Positions 1 to 7,595 of a DNA stretch of 18,497 nucleotides are shown in pieces. The DNA lies in contig CATYEP010000023.1 of assembly GCA_958405585.1 (NCBI GenBank), forward strand, positions 1-18,497. Direction: 5' to 3'. A program made the position numbers and the translations under genes. The DNA comes from an uncultured Eubacteriales bacterium. GTDB lineage: Bacteria; Bacillota; Clostridia; Christensenellales; Borkfalkiaceae. Numbering within the stretch: the first letter of the stretch is position 1; each line of letters opens with the position of its first letter. Below the pieces are notes generated by a model. It was not told where the DNA came from. It saw nothing but the letters and a program-made list of their open reading frames with translations, and did no database searches.

Positions 1-349
1 GCCTCCCGTAGGAGTCTGGACCGTTTCTCAGTTCCAATGTGGCCGATCACCCTCTGAGGTCGGCTACCCATCGTAGACTTGGTGAGCCGTTACCTCACCA
101 ACTATCTAATGGGACGCGAGCCCATCCATATCCGATAAATCTTTTACCCCTGGGAGATGCCTCCCTGTGGTCTTATGCGGTATTAGCACAATTTTCACTG
201 TGTTATTCCCCTGATATGGGCAGGTTGCTCACGCGTTACTCACCCGTCCGCCACTAACATAAGGGGCAAGCCCCTCATGTCCGTTCGACTTGCATGTGTT
301 AAGCACGCCGCCAGCGTTCATCCTGAGCCAGAATCAAACTCTTAAGTTT
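1..349 (-). rRNA. rrs: 16S ribosomal RNA, 5' part
   Basis: The reverse strand carries hallmark 16S 5' sequence: AGAGTTTGATTCTGGCTCAG (the universal 27F region) near 323-342 and ACTCCTACGGGAGGC at the left edge (the 338R region). The mature 5' end is placed about 7 bases before AGAGTTTGAT by analogy with E. coli. Only about the first 350 bases are present; the rest lies outside the window to the left. Three promoters lie upstream. The sequence looks like a Clostridia 16S, but I cannot give a genus from this short piece. Confidence 0.98.
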
Positions 350-456
350 AATTGCTTAAAGCCCATCCTTTCGGATGTCTGCTCTAACGTTTTTTTGCTG
401 ACTGTTCTTTGAGTACTTGTGTACTAAAAGTTAATTGACAGAAACTTTCAAACTTT

Positions 457-471
457 CTTTGTTAAAAGACC
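457..471 (-). promoter_or_regulatory. boxA-like antitermination element in the rRNA leader
   Basis: On the reverse strand the leader reads GGTCTTTTAACAAAG, close to the boxA core TGCTCTTTAACA bound by NusB/NusE in rRNA leaders. It lies between the last promoter and the 16S 5' end, where boxA is expected. The assignment rests on similarity and position only. Confidence 0.4.
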
Positions 472-514
472 GTTTAATTCATTTCCTTCTATTCAATTTT
501 TAATCTGCGTTTCA

Positions 515-545
515 CCGAACTTCGTTCGGCGCTCTCGATGAGAGC
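515..545 (-). other. two adjacent leader hairpins at the 5' end of the P1 rRNA transcript
   Basis: Two small inverted repeats sit side by side: CCGAAC/GTTCGG at 515-529 and GCTCTC/GAGAGC at 531-545. The second falls at the transcription start predicted from the -10 box at 552-557, so the P1 transcript would begin with a hairpin. Such structures could protect the 5' end or help pre-rRNA processing; this is inference. Confidence 0.45.
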
Positions 546-551
546 TTATCC

Positions 552-580
552 ATAATATCATATTTGATTTTGTTTGTCAA
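552..580 (-). promoter_or_regulatory. rRNA promoter P1 (closest to 16S)
   Basis: The reverse strand shows TTGACA (575-580), a 17-base spacer and TATTAT (552-557), a near-consensus sigma-A promoter. A/T tracts lie just upstream of the -35 box and could act as an UP element, as is usual for rRNA promoters. It is the proximal member of a three-promoter series with about 125-bp spacing. Confidence 0.88.
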
Positions 581-677
581 GCATTTTTCAAAACTTTTTT
601 GAAGTTTTTTTAAAAACTTTTTTCAAACTCGATCAGATTTGATACCGTTTGGATGTCACTCACGCGACAGCCTAATT

Positions 678-706
678 ACTATATCATATTCAAAAGTATT
701 TGTCAA
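678..706 (-). promoter_or_regulatory. rRNA promoter P2 (middle)
   Basis: TTGACA (701-706), a 17-base spacer and TATAGT (678-683) on the reverse strand. The A/T-tract region upstream closely resembles that of P1, and GGCTGTCGC downstream of the -10 box is shared with P3, so these look like duplicated promoter units. Confidence 0.87.
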
Positions 707-802
707 GAGTTTTTCAAAACTTTTTTAAGTTTTTTTAAACTTTTTTGACGAATTCTTTTGCCCTGATATCGCATCGGGCTACTCTCTTGCGACAGCTTGA
801 CT

Positions 803-831
803 ATAATATCACATACGCTTTTAAATGTCAA
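803..831 (-). promoter_or_regulatory. rRNA promoter P3 (distal)
   Basis: TTGACA (826-831), a 17-base spacer and TATTAT (803-808) on the reverse strand, preceded by runs of A in phase with the helix. AGCTGTCGC downstream of the -10 box matches the P2 unit. Spacing to P2 is 125 bp, against 126 bp between P2 and P1. Confidence 0.87.
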
Positions 832-995
832 ACGTTTTTTCTAACTTTTTCCAATTTTTTTGACATTTTTTTCTCCGCCCTTTTTCCCCTTCCATATCTT
901 GCGGTTTGGCTAAAGTTAACCGCTATCCGTTGTATTTTCCCCCGCCTTTTTGAACGGATCTTTTTACCGCTTTTTTCGCCTTCAGCTCAAATCGT

Positions 996-1024
996 TTGCA
1001 AGGCGGATATTTTTTTGCTATAAT
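996..1024 (+). promoter_or_regulatory. sigma-A promoter of the small membrane protein gene
   Basis: TTGCAA (996-1001), a 17-base spacer and a perfect TATAAT (1019-1024) with an extended -10 TG (TGC just before it). It is divergent from the rRNA promoters and points to the gene starting at 1083, giving a 5' UTR of about 50 bases. Confidence 0.75.
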
Positions 1025-1082
1025 GTTTGTGTCCTTCCGGTTCGGAATTTCAGGACACCGCTTTTTGCGGAAAGGAATTCGT

Positions 1083-1328
1083 ATGTTTAAAATTCTTCGC
1101 ATCGCCTGCTCCGTGATCGCAGCCCTCCTGGTTGCCGTCTGCATTTTTATTTTCCTTTACGTTAATATCACCGCGGGGATCGTCTGCGTGGCGGGAGCTC
1201 TGTTCTTTTTTGTGCTGACCATGCTGTTCAAGTACCTCCAGGAAGAAAAAGAAGAACTTTCCCGAAAAAAGAACCCTACCGCGGATCCTTCTGCCCCTGC
1301 CGATACCGATGACAAGAAACAAAATTAA
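1083..1328 (+). CDS. small two-helix membrane protein, unknown function (81 aa)
   Basis: Start chosen at the ATG preceded by AAAGGA (1071-1076); an in-frame longer reading from 996 would begin inside the promoter and lacks a ribosome-binding site. The product has two hydrophobic stretches, roughly residues 5-29 and 32-50, separated by a short NIT turn. A charged tail follows (YLQEEKEELSRKK, then a Pro/Ala/Asp-rich end). This suggests a hairpin membrane protein with its C-terminus probably in the cytoplasm. I do not recognise a family. It is monocistronic, with its own promoter and terminator. It is the only convincing + strand gene left of the origin, so it would be read against the replication fork. 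Promoter, start site and terminator together make it a real gene. Confidence 0.72.
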   Translation: MFKILRIACSVIAALLVAVCIFIFLYVNITAGIVCVAGALFFFVLTMLFKYLQEEKEELSRKKNPTADPSAPADTDDKKQN

Positions 1329-1349
1329 ATTTTCACTTTAAAAATTTAT

Positions 1350-1380
1350 AAGAGCATCCGTTCACGGATGCTCTTTTTGT
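1350..1380 (+). terminator. intrinsic terminator of the small membrane protein gene
   Basis: AAGAGCATCCG and CGGATGCTCTT form an 11-bp stem with a TTCA loop, followed by TTTGTTTTT. It lies 22 bases after the stop codon. An A/T-rich flank on the other side might let it also stop transcripts arriving from the arabinanase gene on the reverse strand. Confidence 0.9.
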
Positions 1381-1384
1381 TTTT

Positions 1385-1686
1385 AATATGTCGCGCGTGC
1401 GCGCACGTGTATTATATAATAGTCTTTTAAAATAAGGGAAAGCGCAGAAATTTCCATTCTCTCCCTTTTTCCGAATAAATTTTCGGCGGATCTTGCCGCC
1501 GAAAGTTTGCCCCTCTCGTTTTACATTCGTACCGCAGATTTTTAAAGCTTTGCCGGGGAAATATTTCGGTCGCCCGTCGGCTATTTGCAGCCGTCTCAAA
1601 AGTTATCTCGCAATTTTTCCAGCGGTTATCATGCTGCCGTTTCAAAAAAATATCGCAGAGCGTTCGGCAGTTTTCCGCGCGTTCCT
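1385..1686. other. spacer without a recognised gene, with a CG-alternating tract
   Basis: No reading frame with a start signal is convincing here. The one visible element is an alternating purine-pyrimidine run, with palindromic core CGTGCGCGCACG at 1396-1407, next to an A/T stretch (TATTATATAAT). Similar CG runs beside AATAT(T) occur near 8091 and 15865. I saw no clear terminator for the arabinanase gene that ends at 1687. Confidence 0.6.
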
Positions 1687-3582
1687 TCAGCGTGCAAGGT
1701 TGAGGAAAATCGGCAGACCGTTTTCGCCGCGCGCCGACACCGTGATCCCGACGCTGCGATCCCGTTCGATCCAGGCAGGCATCGCCGCACCGTGGTAAAC
1801 CTCGCCGTCCAGCGTGAACGAAACAAAATAATCCCCGTACAGTTTCCATTCTCCGCGCACTCTGCCTCCGATCGCCAGAGAACCGTTTTTCTGAAATTCC
1901 AGCCCCTGTTTTGCGTAAACCGTTTTATCGTTTTCCTCGCCAAGCGCGATGTAATCGAATTTTTGCCCCGCAAGCTCCCCGAATCCGATCGGACGAAGCC
2001 GCTCCCCCGCATAACGGTTCGGACTCATCACGATCTCGCCGCGCACGTTGTATGCGTAAAGACTCAGAAACAAATAATGAAATCTCCCGCCCGACGGCGT
2101 TCTGTCGTGATAGACGATCAGATCCCTGCCGTCCGGCGTTTCAAAGAGATCGCAATGCCCCGACGCAAAAAAATCGTAGCCGACCGACCCGTCGCCTGCA
2201 TCCCTTTTCCAGCTGAACGAACTGCTCAGCTTTACGCCGCGCGCGCCGTAAGGCGGGCGCATGTAATCTTGCTCCGCTTTCGTACTCGTAAACAGCCGCA
2301 TATTGTATCTGGTGAACAGCGAATCTGCCGACGTGACCAGACTGAACAGCCGAACCCTCTGCGGCATGTATTCCTCGCGGAACACATCACCCGAAAAAAC
2401 GGGGACTTCCTTTACCGCTACGACGCTCCCTTCCTGGTCGTCGGACGCCACCAGTGCTTTCCCGTAATATTCCTCGTCCGAAATCTCCCCTGCGCGGTGC
2501 TGCGAAAACGTGAACCCGTCCTTTCGCAGTCCCGTCGCAGGATCCAACTCCAGAATACGGATCCCGCCGAAAAAACTGCCGTACGTCATGTACATTTTGT
2601 GTCCGTCGTAAAAAATCTGCGCGTCGATCGCGTTCGGCCAGATACCGCCGCCGTCATACGAATAAACAATGATATCTTTAAATTCATACGGCCCAGTGAT
2701 CTCTTTGGAATAGCACTGGAAAATAACCGAATGCGAAGACCCGAAAGCCGTCGTCCAGCTGCCGTACAGCCACCAGCCGCCGTCTGCCGCCTGCGTGACT
2801 TCGGGCGCCCACAGCGTCCAACAAGTATTGTTCCAGTTACTGTCTCCTTTGAGTATATCGTACACTTCCTGCAGCCCGCCTTTGCCCGATTCGTACAACG
2901 ACTTAGCATCCGAATCGTTCTTGCCGCAGTTTTTTATGGCAGGATCAGACTGCTTCGTCCAATGGATCAGATCTTCGCTTACGCGCACCTGATACCCGTA
3001 ATCGCCGCCCGCATTGTCCGTGTTGAATTCATAATACTTCCCGTCCGCTTCCACAACCACGGGATCATGCACATACCCGATGTCCGATACGTTCATCGCC
3101 GAACGCGATACCGTCGGAAGATCGGGATCCGCAGGATACGCCGCCGCTACTTCCGACGTGAACGTCTCCACTTTTTCCTCGCCAGAATTGAAATTCAAAG
3201 TATATGCACCCGTGCCCGTCGCCGTGACGGTATACGTATCCGTCTTTTTTCCGTTTGCCGTCTCGCTCGTTCCTTCCGAAAGAGTTACATTCCCTTCTGC
3301 CACTTCCGCCGTCACCGTCTTCTGCGCATCGTATACGATGACCAGTTCATCCGTCATCACACTCGCATCCACGTACGTATCTTCCGCAGATTTGTACGTA
3401 AGGTTGGGCGCCTGTTCCACTTCGATCTCAAACGAATGAGTGGGCGCACCAGGCTCCGTCGTCCCCCCGCCGTTATTGTTCCCGCTATCGTCGTCGGTCT
3501 TGCCGCATGCCGCAAGCAGTACCGACATCGCCATCAAAAGCGCAAGAACCAACGCCGACGCCGTTATTTTCGCACGTTTCAT
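1687..3582 (-). CDS. GH43 endo-alpha-1,5-L-arabinanase, lipoprotein (631 aa)
   Basis: Predicted to cut arabinan internally at the outer face of the membrane. Start chosen at the ATG preceded by GGAGG with good spacing; an upstream in-frame ATG at 3615 adds 11 residues before the signal peptide. Residues 1-26 are a lipoprotein signal with lipobox LLAAC (Cys26). Residues about 48-150 look like a beta-rich Ig-like module. The GH43 five-bladed domain follows: VHDPVV with the likely base Asp173, WAPEV at 258-262, NAID with Asp320, EGSVV with the likely acid Glu384, and SGHCD (His476) matching the arabinanase SPGHN region. PNRYAGE at 521-527 and a C-terminal beta domain to the end match the Abn2/AbnB type. 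Odd: about 15 extra residues between Glu384 and YNMRLF. It is the last gene of the leftward locus. Family is well supported; substrate comes from resemblance to Bacillus Abn2. Confidence 0.88.
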   Translation of the reverse strand: MKRAKITASALVLALLMAMSVLLAACGKTDDDSGNNNGGGTTEPGAPTHSFEIEVEQAPNLTYKSAEDTYVDASVMTDELVIVYDAQKTVTAEVAEGNVTLSEGTSETANGKKTDTYTVTATGTGAYTLNFNSGEEKVETFTSEVAAAYPADPDLPTVSRSAMNVSDIGYVHDPVVVEADGKYYEFNTDNAGGDYGYQVRVSEDLIHWTKQSDPAIKNCGKNDSDAKSLYESGKGGLQEVYDILKGDSNWNNTCWTLWAPEVTQAADGGWWLYGSWTTAFGSSHSVIFQCYSKEITGPYEFKDIIVYSYDGGGIWPNAIDAQIFYDGHKMYMTYGSFFGGIRILELDPATGLRKDGFTFSQHRAGEISDEEYYGKALVASDDQEGSVVAVKEVPVFSGDVFREEYMPQRVRLFSLVTSADSLFTRYNMRLFTSTKAEQDYMRPPYGARGVKLSSSFSWKRDAGDGSVGYDFFASGHCDLFETPDGRDLIVYHDRTPSGGRFHYLFLSLYAYNVRGEIVMSPNRYAGERLRPIGFGELAGQKFDYIALGEENDKTVYAKQGLEFQKNGSLAIGGRVRGEWKLYGDYFVSFTLDGEVYHGAAMPAWIERDRSVGITVSARGENGLPIFLNLAR

Positions 3583-3638
3583 TTCCGTCCTCCGTTTCTC
3601 TTTTTCCGCGGACATCGCAATGCTCCGCCCGCCCGTTT

Positions 3639-3671
3639 AAGAAAGGGCTACCTTCCGCGCAGCCCTTTCTT
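3639..3671 (-). terminator. hairpin between the LamG lipoprotein and arabinanase genes
   Basis: AAGAAAGGGCT (3639-3649) and AGCCCTTTCTT (3661-3671) form a perfect 11-bp stem around an 11-base loop, 19 bases after the lipoprotein stop codon. The T-run on the reverse strand is part of the stem and short, so this may be a partial terminator or an mRNA-processing hairpin. Confidence 0.55.
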
Positions 3672-3690
3672 TCCGTTATCTCGTTTTCGG

Positions 3691-5736
3691 TCAGCTCAGC
3701 GTGCCACCTGTTACTTCTGTTACAAAGAATGCACTGTGATGACCATAAATATGCAGGAAATTTGAATCCATCAACGCAAAAGCATCTACATTCGTATCGG
3801 TTGCCATGCAGACTACACGATAAGCAATTTCGGGAACGGTGTATTCCATCGTTACTTCCGCTTGAGTTTCCGCATTAACTGCCCTGCCCGTGTACGTTTT
3901 GCCTGCGTTCACTGCGCTTATTTGCCATTCAATCGTAAACGTATGCGTTGCTTCCTCATAAGAAATACTCATCTTGATTTTTCCGCAAATCAACAATTGA
4001 CGCCAATTTTCCCAATTTGAAGGTAACCCGTTTGCCGTTGACTCTTCGCTCCCGTTTTCATAACATTTATAGGAATAACTGCCTGCCGGATAAAGCCCGT
4101 TATCGCTATAGATCGCCATATCCGGACGAATTGCTGTGTTTCCGTTATTATACCAGATACCCAGCGACGGACCGTATTCATAGACGTTTGCATTATCGCG
4201 CGAAATATTATATCCGGTCATAACAAACGTAAACCCTGTGTCTGTTCTGTCCGCTTTCAATGTGTTGTTGTTGTTCCAGTTCCACCAGTCATTGCCTGGA
4301 TTGTTATCATCATTATTATCATAATCAGCGCGCATAACCGTATTGATCTGCTGACTTTCACCCCCAACCGTTATTTCACCAGGATTCTTTAATGCAAGAA
4401 GCTGTTCGGAAACCGATTCGACGTCCGCCTGTGCCTGCGCCAAAGCGTTCTGCATAGCCTTTTCTTCCGCTTCCTGCTGCGCTTCCTGCGAGCCCTGCAT
4501 CGTAGAAGTGATGCTCGTATCTACATCCACCGTCGTACCCGTCGCTGCCGAAGCCAGATCTTCGTACAGATGTTCCGCTTCCGTCGCCGTCAGAGACTGT
4601 CCGATGATCAGATCGTCCACATAAATGCCCGAAACGCCGTTGAACAGGTTGAAGGTGCTCCAGCCTTCGCCGTTTTTCATCAGACCAAGCAAAATTTCCT
4701 GGTACATTTCATCCCAATCCTCTTTGTTGCCCGTCACATAGTAGGATTCGAGCTGTTCCGGCGTATACTGGAACGCCAGCGCGCCGTTCGCATAGAAAGA
4801 AATACCCGTTTCATAATTGATGTCGATCGTAATATACCGCCATGTTTGCAGATAATGCTCCGCCATGGCCTGTGCCGCTTCGGTATCGTCCGCAGGATCA
4901 TCCGCCGCATCACCGAGAAGCGTTCCCGAGATCGCGTTGAACGCCCACCATTTATTGACAGGCTGCCCGTCGCTGCCGTTGCCGTTGTTGCCGAGCGAAT
5001 TCGGAGATGCCGTGATCTGCGCCTGCGTCAGGCTGCCCTGCGCGTTCTGATACATACTCGTCGGGTACGCCGCCCTGCCAAGCGTTGCATTGTTGCCAGG
5101 ATAGATCGCGCCGTATGTTCCGTCGTCGTTGTTGATTTTGTCCGAAATATTGCCCCACGTGATGGAAAGATACTTCGTGTCGATCACGTTCGACCAGTCC
5201 GCAGCCTCACTGCCGGAAGCAACACCCGAATACGTTTCGTAGTTATACGCCCAGAAAGATACGGATACGCCCGTGAATTCATCCGCCGACGTGTTCAGCA
5301 CATAAAACTCGCTTCCCTCATCTTCCAATTCCATTTCCTTGAACGTCGTATCCGCAAACGTGTTCGACAGCATCAGCGCACCTGCCGTATCGAATGCTTT
5401 CTTGGAACCGCCCACGTTCGTGCCCGGTGTCGAAACAAGTGCCGCACTCGTGCCATACGTCGCACCCGATTCAACAGCCGCACCCGTGTAAGGGTTGATC
5501 GCGGAGATCTTTCCGCTCACGTCCGAGTCTTCAAACGTGTACATCAGGAAAAGTTTGTCCGCAAGATCCGATGCGTCAACAAGCGCGATCTGTCCGCCGG
5601 ACGTCGTACCGCCGCCGCCCGTATTTCCGCCGTCGTCTTTGTCGTCATCATCTTTTTTGCCGCATGCCGTCAGCACCAGGCTCAGCGCCAACGCGACCGC
5701 AAGCATCAAAGCCCAAAAAGAAAACCTCTTTTTCAT
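3691..5736 (-). CDS. large surface lipoprotein with LamG/concanavalin-like domain (681 aa)
   Basis: ATG start with GAGGTG about 8 bases upstream. The signal peptide ends in lipobox LTAC (Cys25), followed by an Asp/Lys/Gly linker to about residue 50. Residues about 58-395 read like a jelly-roll LamG fold: YTFED, TGVSVSFWAYN at 155-165, WRYITIDIN at 299-307, GISFYANG, and the typical closing strand GIYVDDLIIGQ at 370-380 followed by SLTATEAEHLYEDL. Residues about 414-450 are Gln/Glu/Ala-rich and probably a coiled coil. A second beta-rich module follows, rich in Asn and Trp (DWWNWNNNN at 483-491). The likely role is binding or displaying a polysaccharide, presumably arabinan, for the neighbouring arabinanase. 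No catalytic motif is recognised. It is not a classical ABC solute-binding protein. Function is inferred from fold-like motifs and neighbours. Confidence 0.78.
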   Translation of the reverse strand: MKKRFSFWALMLAVALALSLVLTACGKKDDDDKDDGGNTGGGGTTSGGQIALVDASDLADKLFLMYTFEDSDVSGKISAINPYTGAAVESGATYGTSAALVSTPGTNVGGSKKAFDTAGALMLSNTFADTTFKEMELEDEGSEFYVLNTSADEFTGVSVSFWAYNYETYSGVASGSEAADWSNVIDTKYLSITWGNISDKINNDDGTYGAIYPGNNATLGRAAYPTSMYQNAQGSLTQAQITASPNSLGNNGNGSDGQPVNKWWAFNAISGTLLGDAADDPADDTEAAQAMAEHYLQTWRYITIDINYETGISFYANGALAFQYTPEQLESYYVTGNKEDWDEMYQEILLGLMKNGEGWSTFNLFNGVSGIYVDDLIIGQSLTATEAEHLYEDLASAATGTTVDVDTSITSTMQGSQEAQQEAEEKAMQNALAQAQADVESVSEQLLALKNPGEITVGGESQQINTVMRADYDNNDDNNPGNDWWNWNNNNTLKADRTDTGFTFVMTGYNISRDNANVYEYGPSLGIWYNNGNTAIRPDMAIYSDNGLYPAGSYSYKCYENGSEESTANGLPSNWENWRQLLICGKIKMSISYEEATHTFTIEWQISAVNAGKTYTGRAVNAETQAEVTMEYTVPEIAYRVVCMATDTNVDAFALMDSNFLHIYGHHSAFFVTEVTGGTLS

Positions 5737-5851
5737 CTATTTTCACCTCGCAAATAAATTTCGTTGTAATACCTGAAAAGTATGTACCGTCCCCTGTTTT
5801 TCATACCTCGTTACCATAGAACGAAGCCGCAAAAGGAACCATATACTTTTC

Positions 5852-5877
5852 CCTGCGGCGGGAATTCCCGCCGCAGG
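5852..5877. repeat. 26-bp perfect palindrome between permease and lipoprotein genes
   Basis: CCTGCGGCGGGAA and its exact reverse complement meet at a GAATTC centre, 6 bases after the permease stop codon. Read on the + strand it is followed by a T-run (AATTTTTTATT); in the gene direction the following bases are GGAAAAG, so it is not a classical terminator for this operon. It may be an intercistronic stabiliser or a terminator for antisense transcripts. Confidence 0.7.
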
Positions 5878-5883
5878 AATTTT

Positions 5884-6873
5884 TTATTCTTTGGAACCCG
5901 TGAGCATGATCGAACCGATAATGGTTTTCTGGAAAATGCCGAACAGCACGAGCACGGGGATCAGCGCCAGCACCGAAGCCGCGATGATCTGCGCCATGTT
6001 GTAATCGGGATCCGAGCTGATCCTGCCTTCCAGATTGCTCAGCGCGATGGACATGTGATACCATTCTTCCGAACGGATGAACATTTCGGGGGCAAGGTAG
6101 TTGTTCCATGCACCCATGAAGCTCAAAATTCCCTGTGCCATGATCGCAGGCATGCCCAAAGGAATAATGAACAGCCAGAAGATGCGCCAGTAGCCCGCTC
6201 CGTCGATCTTCGCCGCTTCCATGATGGATGTCGGCAGGCTGTACAGGTACTGACGGATAAAGAACGCGGTCATGACCGAACCGAAACAGCCGGGAATGAT
6301 CATGGCAAGCCCGTTAGTCGTCCAGTTGAACGCCGAATACAGGCAGTACTGCACGATGATCAGTGCGGGGAACGGGATCATGATCCCGAACATGCAATAG
6401 AAAAACGCTATGTTCTTGCCCTTGAAATCGATCTTTGCAAACGCAAATGCCGCCGCCGCAGACACGATAACGCCGATCACGACCGGCACCACCGAATAGA
6501 TGACCGTATTCAGGACGATCCGCCAGTAATTGGCGCCTTCAAAGGCGTCGAACTTGTCGATAACGCGCGCATAGTTTTCAAAGATCCCGCCCTCGATCAG
6601 AGATTTCGGCCAGAATACCGTCTGGAGCGTATCCACCGTGCTCCCGTTCACCGATGCCACCAGCATCCACCAGAACGGATACACCATCGTCAGCGCACCC
6701 ACGACAAGGATCACATACGTGATCACATCGAAAAATATTTTCTTGCGGCGTTTGTTCGAGCCGTAGAGCTTGCTCCCGAACCCGAAAAAACTGCCGAATT
6801 TGCACAAAGCCCTGTATACGGGATTCACTTTTTTTTGAGAAGGGATCATCGCTTCGCTTTCAACGTGCATCAT
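5884..6873 (-). CDS. carbohydrate ABC transporter permease, MalG/AraQ type (329 aa)
   Basis: Inner-membrane subunit of a CUT1-type sugar importer. Start at the first ATG of ATGATG, with GGAGGG 7 bases upstream. A long cytoplasmic N-terminus (about 46 residues, Lys/Arg-rich before the first helix) is followed by about six membrane helices: roughly 47-70, 120-147, 155-180, 186-208, 238-256 and 295-318. The cytoplasmic EAA loop, EAAKIDGAGYWRIFW (219-233), is intact and would contact the ATPase. The start overlaps the stop of the upstream permease remnant as ATGA, showing the two were a translationally coupled pair. With arabinanase downstream, arabino-oligosaccharides are a plausible substrate. 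No ATPase gene (usually a shared MsmX-type) or solute-binding gene is present in the window. Confidence 0.93.
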   Translation of the reverse strand: MMHVESEAMIPSQKKVNPVYRALCKFGSFFGFGSKLYGSNKRRKKIFFDVITYVILVVGALTMVYPFWWMLVASVNGSTVDTLQTVFWPKSLIEGGIFENYARVIDKFDAFEGANYWRIVLNTVIYSVVPVVIGVIVSAAAAFAFAKIDFKGKNIAFFYCMFGIMIPFPALIIVQYCLYSAFNWTTNGLAMIIPGCFGSVMTAFFIRQYLYSLPTSIMEAAKIDGAGYWRIFWLFIIPLGMPAIMAQGILSFMGAWNNYLAPEMFIRSEEWYHMSIALSNLEGRISSDPDYNMAQIIAASVLALIPVLVLFGIFQKTIIGSIMLTGSKE

Positions 6874-7196
6874 ACTTTGTCCCTCCTTGCATCCAGTCCG
6901 AATTCAATGAGCGTAAAGATAAAGATAATGATCGCCAGCATTACGCTCAATGCACAGCCGTATGCGTAGTACTGATCGGACACGACGTCCATGATGTACC
7001 CTACAAACGGCGTGACCGCCACACCGACACCCGGATCGCTGAACGATCCGTAAATGAGTTCGGGTTCGACGTAGATCTGCATTCCGCCGATCACCGACGT
7101 GACCAGCACATAGAATATGGTCGGATACAGCTGCGGAAGCGTGATCCGCCAGAAAATCTGCCAGGCGTTGGCACCGTCGATCTCCGCCGCTTCCGC
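6870..7196 (-). pseudogene. C-terminal remnant of MalF/LplB-type ABC permease
   Basis: The reading frame gives EAAEIDGANAWQIFW, a textbook EAA loop, then TLPQLYPTIFYVLVTSVIGGMQ and a final membrane helix (SVMLAIIIFIFTLIEF), ending in the ATGA overlap with the next permease. Homology begins at the first Glu of the EAA motif (codon 7191-7193). Everything N-terminal to it, normally about 200 residues and four or five helices, is absent. Upstream the frame continues as Lys/Arg/Glu low-complexity sequence (KKKEPRSKK) and meets a TGA about 30 codons before the motif. No proper start with a ribosome-binding site is seen. The transporter is therefore probably non-functional unless the first half lies elsewhere. 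Deletion, rearrangement and assembly misjoin are all possible. Confidence 0.88.
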
Positions 7197-7465
7197 TTTT
7201 TTGCTCCGCGGCTCCTTTTTCTTCCTTCGACTCTCTTTCTCCTGCCCGATTTTCTCTTGTTTCTCTCATCTTTTCCGGCCCGCGTTCCGCTCTTCTCTCC
7301 CCGCGCGGTCGCTCCGCCTTTTCTTTCCCGGACAACGCGGTTCATACTTTTCCGTTTCCGCGCCCCGCCATTTGTCCGCTTCTTTCGCTCCGTTTTTCAG
7401 AGCACCGCAGACACAATGTTTATCCTTTCTTTTCCCCCAAAAAAATTCTGCCAAAGCAATTTCGT
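7197..7465. other. purine/pyrimidine-biased spacer replacing the permease 5' half
   Basis: The + strand is strongly C/T-rich (the reverse strand A/G-rich), with runs such as TCCTTTTTCTTCC. Reading frames open here on both strands because such sequence rarely forms stop codons in the biased frames. Their products are Arg/Lys/Glu low complexity and not credible proteins. Similar biased DNA is seen in other spacers of this window (about 8330-8430, 10980-11098, 13180-13900). Confidence 0.6.
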
Positions 7466-7468
7466 TTT

Positions 7469-7500
7469 TTAAAAAAACGAAGCGGAGAGATCTCTCCGCT
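7469..7500 (-). terminator. intrinsic terminator about 100 bases after an orphan promoter
   Basis: AGCGGAGAGATCTCTCCGCT (7481-7500) is a perfect 20-base palindrome, followed on the reverse strand by TCGTTTTTTT. The flanking TTCGTTTTTT/AAAAAACGAA forms a second overlapping inverted repeat. Together with the promoter at 7596-7624 it defines a transcript of roughly 120 bases. Confidence 0.78.
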
Positions 7501-7595
7501 GACGGTCGGACATCTCTTACTCTTTCTTTTTCTGAAAGGGGTTTTTGACCTTTTACAACTCGTCCGAACGAACCCTCTCCCCCTTTACCGTGATT

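Noticed and set aside
1585..3765. 726-codon open frame on the + strand opposite the arabinanase
   Set aside because: It is the antisense shadow of the GH43 gene: Arg/His-rich translation, no ribosome-binding site, no recognisable domain.
4570..6969. Two 395-codon + strand frames (4570-5757 and 5782-6969)
   Set aside because: They mirror the lipoprotein and permease genes on the reverse strand and have Arg/His-rich low-complexity translations.
6870..7109. Short 79-residue permease as an intact gene starting at GTG
   Set aside because: The GTG is an internal Val codon; the EAA motif continues upstream in frame, so this is a truncated remnant rather than a complete small protein.
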